Assembly: GCA_934661105.1 (NCBI GenBank)
Contig: CAKUIV010000101.1
Coordinates: forward strand, 1-7,197
DNA from: an uncultured Ellagibacter sp.
GTDB lineage: Bacteria > Actinomycetota > Coriobacteriia > Coriobacteriales > Eggerthellaceae
DNA length: 7,197 nucleotides
Direction: 5' to 3'
Within the stretch, counting starts at the first letter, position 1. Every line of letters starts with the position of its first letter. The notes under the pieces are model-generated. The model did no database searches. It saw only the letters and a list, made by a program, of their open reading frames with translations, and had not been told where the DNA came from. Shown here one piece after another: positions 6,025-7,197 of this stretch. A program made the translations under genes and the position numbers.

Positions 6025-6072
6025 CCCTACTTCGCCCCACCCGTTCACAATCCCCCCACAATGCCCCACTTT
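6025..6072 (-). promoter_or_regulatory. Inverted upstream cluster of MraZ-like boxes
   Basis: On the minus strand the cluster reads GTGGGG at 6069-6064, GTGGGG at 6059-6054, GTGGGG at 6040-6035 and GTAGGG at 6030-6025. Within each pair the period is exactly 10 bases; the pairs are 19 bases apart. The first pair with its flanks (6055-6072) is a 17/18 reverse-complement match to 6200-6217 in the mraZ promoter. No convincing leftward promoter and no leftward gene accompany it. An auxiliary operator for the mraZ promoter is the simplest reading; this is inference. Confidence 0.5.
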
Positions 6073-6195
6073 GCTTCCCGCCCATATCTTGGGCACGCGT
6101 TTTCGACTCCCCAACATCTAGCGCGCCTTCGCGATGCAGCACGCGAAATATGCCCGATGATGTGGCTGAATTGCCAGGTAATGCCCACGAAATGA

Positions 6196-6224
6196 TTGTA
6201 AAGTGGGGCGTTGTGGGATAAAAT
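6196..6224 (+). promoter_or_regulatory. mraZ (dcw cluster) promoter
   Basis: TTGTAA (6196-6201, 4/6 to TTGACA) and TAAAAT (6219-6224, 5/6 to TATAAT) are separated by exactly 17 bases. Transcription should start near 6231, giving a leader of about 37 bases before the mraZ ATG. The spacer holds two GTGGG boxes, so MraZ bound there would cover the promoter. Confidence 0.7.
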
Positions 6225-6238
6225 GCAGAGCCATGGAA
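6203..6238 (+). promoter_or_regulatory. MraZ operator: boxes at a 10-base period
   Basis: GTGGGG (6203-6208) and GTGGGA (6213-6218) are followed in the same phase by weaker ATGCAG (6223-6228) and ATGGAA (6233-6238). E. coli MraZ is known to bind TGGGN repeats separated by 5 bases in its own promoter, which is the same period and core. The first two boxes lie in the promoter spacer; the last two cover the -10 edge and start point. Confidence 0.68.
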
Positions 6239-6267
6239 GCCACTGCAGGGTTTTCGGAAGGGTAGGC

Positions 6268-6750
6268 ATGGCAGAAGCCGTCACACATGAAGAGGAGCGC
6301 TTGAGCGCGGAGCCGAAGGGCCCCGTCGTTCTCAATGGCGAATACCGCTTCAAGGTCGACAGCAAAGGCCGTGTCTCGCTCCCCGCGAAATTCCGCAAGG
6401 TGCTTTCCACCCAGCTCGTCGTGGCTCGGGAACTCGAGAACGAATGCTTGTACGTGTTCGAGTCGCCCGACTTCGAAGAGTGGATCAACCAGCTGTTCAT
6501 TTCTCACTTCGGCAAGTTCGAGCCGTCCAAGAAGGAGCACCAGCGCTTGCTGCGCAAGCTCAAGTCGCTCGCGATGGACGTCGACGTCGACAAGACCGGG
6601 CGCATCATGCTTCCCGCTGAGGCGCGCGAGAAGGTCGGCATCGAGAAAGACGTGGTGATTTTGGGCAACACCGGTCGATTCGAGATCTGGGACGCGAAGC
6701 GTTACGACGAAGACATCGAAGACATCGACCTTTCGGTGCTTTACGACTAA
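6268..6750 (+). CDS. mraZ: Transcriptional regulator MraZ
   Basis: The 160-residue protein has two SpoVT/AbrB-type DNA-binding modules, each with the family signature: DSKGRVSLPAKFR at 31-43 and DKTGRIMLPAEAR at 108-120. MraZ forms ring oligomers and represses the dcw cluster, including itself. The start ATG at 6268 has GGAAGGG (6256-6262) 5 bases upstream. In-frame starts further up, such as 6211, would lie in the promoter region. Most MraZ proteins begin just before the equivalent of NGEYRFKVDSKGR, so this one carries about 20 extra charged N-terminal residues (EEERLSAEPKGP); its C terminus is acidic (DEDIEDID). It is 13 bases from rsmH, so one operon. Regulation by the boxes at 6203-6238 is expected from family knowledge. 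Confidence 0.95.
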   Translation: MAEAVTHEEERLSAEPKGPVVLNGEYRFKVDSKGRVSLPAKFRKVLSTQLVVARELENECLYVFESPDFEEWINQLFISHFGKFEPSKKEHQRLLRKLKSLAMDVDVDKTGRIMLPAEAREKVGIEKDVVILGNTGRFEIWDAKRYDEDIEDIDLSVLYD

Positions 6751-6763
6751 TCGGAGTCAGGAC

Positions 6764-7197
6764 GTGAGCGAAATGACAAGCGAATATCGGCACACACCGG
6801 TCCTGCTCGCCGAGTGCCTCGAACAACTCAACCTACAAACACAGCATACGTTCGTGGACTCAACGCTCGGCGGGGCAGGGCATTCTCTCGAAGTTGCGAA
6901 GAGGCTCGGGCCAGAAGGCACGCTCATCGGCATCGACCAGGACGAAGTGGCGCTCGCCGCCGCGCGAAGCCGCCTGGAGGCGCTGCCGGAGCAGACGCGC
7001 CCCGCGCTCGAACTGCTTCACGGCAACTTCGGCGAGCTCGACAGCCTTCTCACGTCTGCCGAGGTGCCCGGAATCGATGCGATCCTCTTCGATCTGGGTG
7101 TTTCCTCCGTGCAGATCGACACGCCGTCACGCGGCTTCTCCTTCAAGGAGGAAGCCCCCCTTGACATGCGGATGGATCCGAGTACACAAACTCAAAC
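6764..7197 (+). CDS. rsmH: 16S rRNA (cytosine-1402 N4) methyltransferase, 5' part, cut by window edge
   Basis: This was formerly called mraW. The 144 visible residues carry the RsmH landmarks in order: YRHTPVLL at 8-15, the SAM-binding motif DSTLGGAGHS at 32-41, GIDQD at 56-60, DLGVSS at 110-115, RGFSF at 123-127 and PLDMRMD at 132-138. The enzyme uses SAM to methylate C1402 of 16S rRNA in the decoding centre. The full protein is about 310 residues, so slightly under half is present. I chose GTG 6764 because GGAG (6753-6756) lies 7 bases upstream; ATG 6773, three codons later, is an alternative, served by AGGA at 6759-6762. It follows mraZ by 13 bases as the second dcw gene. The first part uses codons rare elsewhere in the window (CTA, ACA, TCA, AGG, CCA). 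Confidence 0.95.
   Translation, partial: MSEMTSEYRHTPVLLAECLEQLNLQTQHTFVDSTLGGAGHSLEVAKRLGPEGTLIGIDQDEVALAAARSRLEALPEQTRPALELLHGNFGELDSLLTSAEVPGIDAILFDLGVSSVQIDTPSRGFSFKEEAPLDMRMDPSTQTQ

Noticed and set aside
6025..6072. Divergent leftward promoter driven by the inverted MraZ boxes
   Set aside because: No paired -35/-10 hexamers at suitable spacing were found on the minus strand there, and no gene lies to the left on that strand before xerD.
5825..6195. RNase P RNA or another structural RNA gene upstream of mraZ
   Set aside because: I looked for the conserved RNase P core (GAGGAAAGTCC-type) and for tRNA-like features and saw none.
5825..6267. A dif recombination site next to xerD
   Set aside because: No 28-base site with the partly palindromic XerC/XerD arms is visible; dif normally lies near the terminus and need not adjoin xerD.

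Overview
The window looks like chromosome of a high-GC Gram-positive bacterium. SLH-anchored secreted proteins, a four-cysteine iron-sulfur flavoprotein of the type common in anaerobes, and a pyrG-xerD-mraZ-rsmH order together suggest an anaerobic actinobacterium, perhaps Coriobacteriia/Eggerthellaceae. That placement is inference from gene content and base composition. I see no prophage, insertion sequence, CRISPR array, tRNA or rRNA.

Layout. On the minus strand at the left are a DUF1846 (UPF0371) protein, cut by the window edge after 244 residues, and upstream of it an iron-sulfur flavoprotein-like reductase. Each has its own ribosome binding site and a candidate promoter. A 329-base divergent gap follows. 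Its right part looks like a structured 5' leader for a secreted protein with a signal peptide, a C39-like cysteine peptidase domain and three SLH repeats. A 14-bp GC hairpin ends that gene. A 306-base gap with inverted repeats around a -10 box then leads to pyrG (CTP synthase). pyrG overlaps xerD (tyrosine recombinase for chromosome dimer resolution) by 8 bases. A 443-base gap separates xerD from mraZ and rsmH, the first two genes of the division and cell wall (dcw) cluster; rsmH runs off the right edge.

How the genes work together. pyrG supplies CTP, XerD resolves chromosome dimers at division, and MraZ represses the dcw operon whose second gene methylates 16S rRNA. The mraZ promoter is well formed (TTGTAA, 17 bases, TAAAAT) and carries TGGG-type boxes at a 10-base period, which fits MraZ autoregulation.

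The most unusual signals are non-coding. (1) A second cluster of MraZ-like boxes lies about 145 bases upstream of the mraZ promoter in inverted orientation; 17 of 18 bases match the promoter copy. (2) The leader of the SLH-peptidase gene has a perfect 10-bp long-range helix touching the ribosome binding site, and it is mutually exclusive with an upstream hairpin. I found no clearly new multi-gene system; the coding content is mostly housekeeping.
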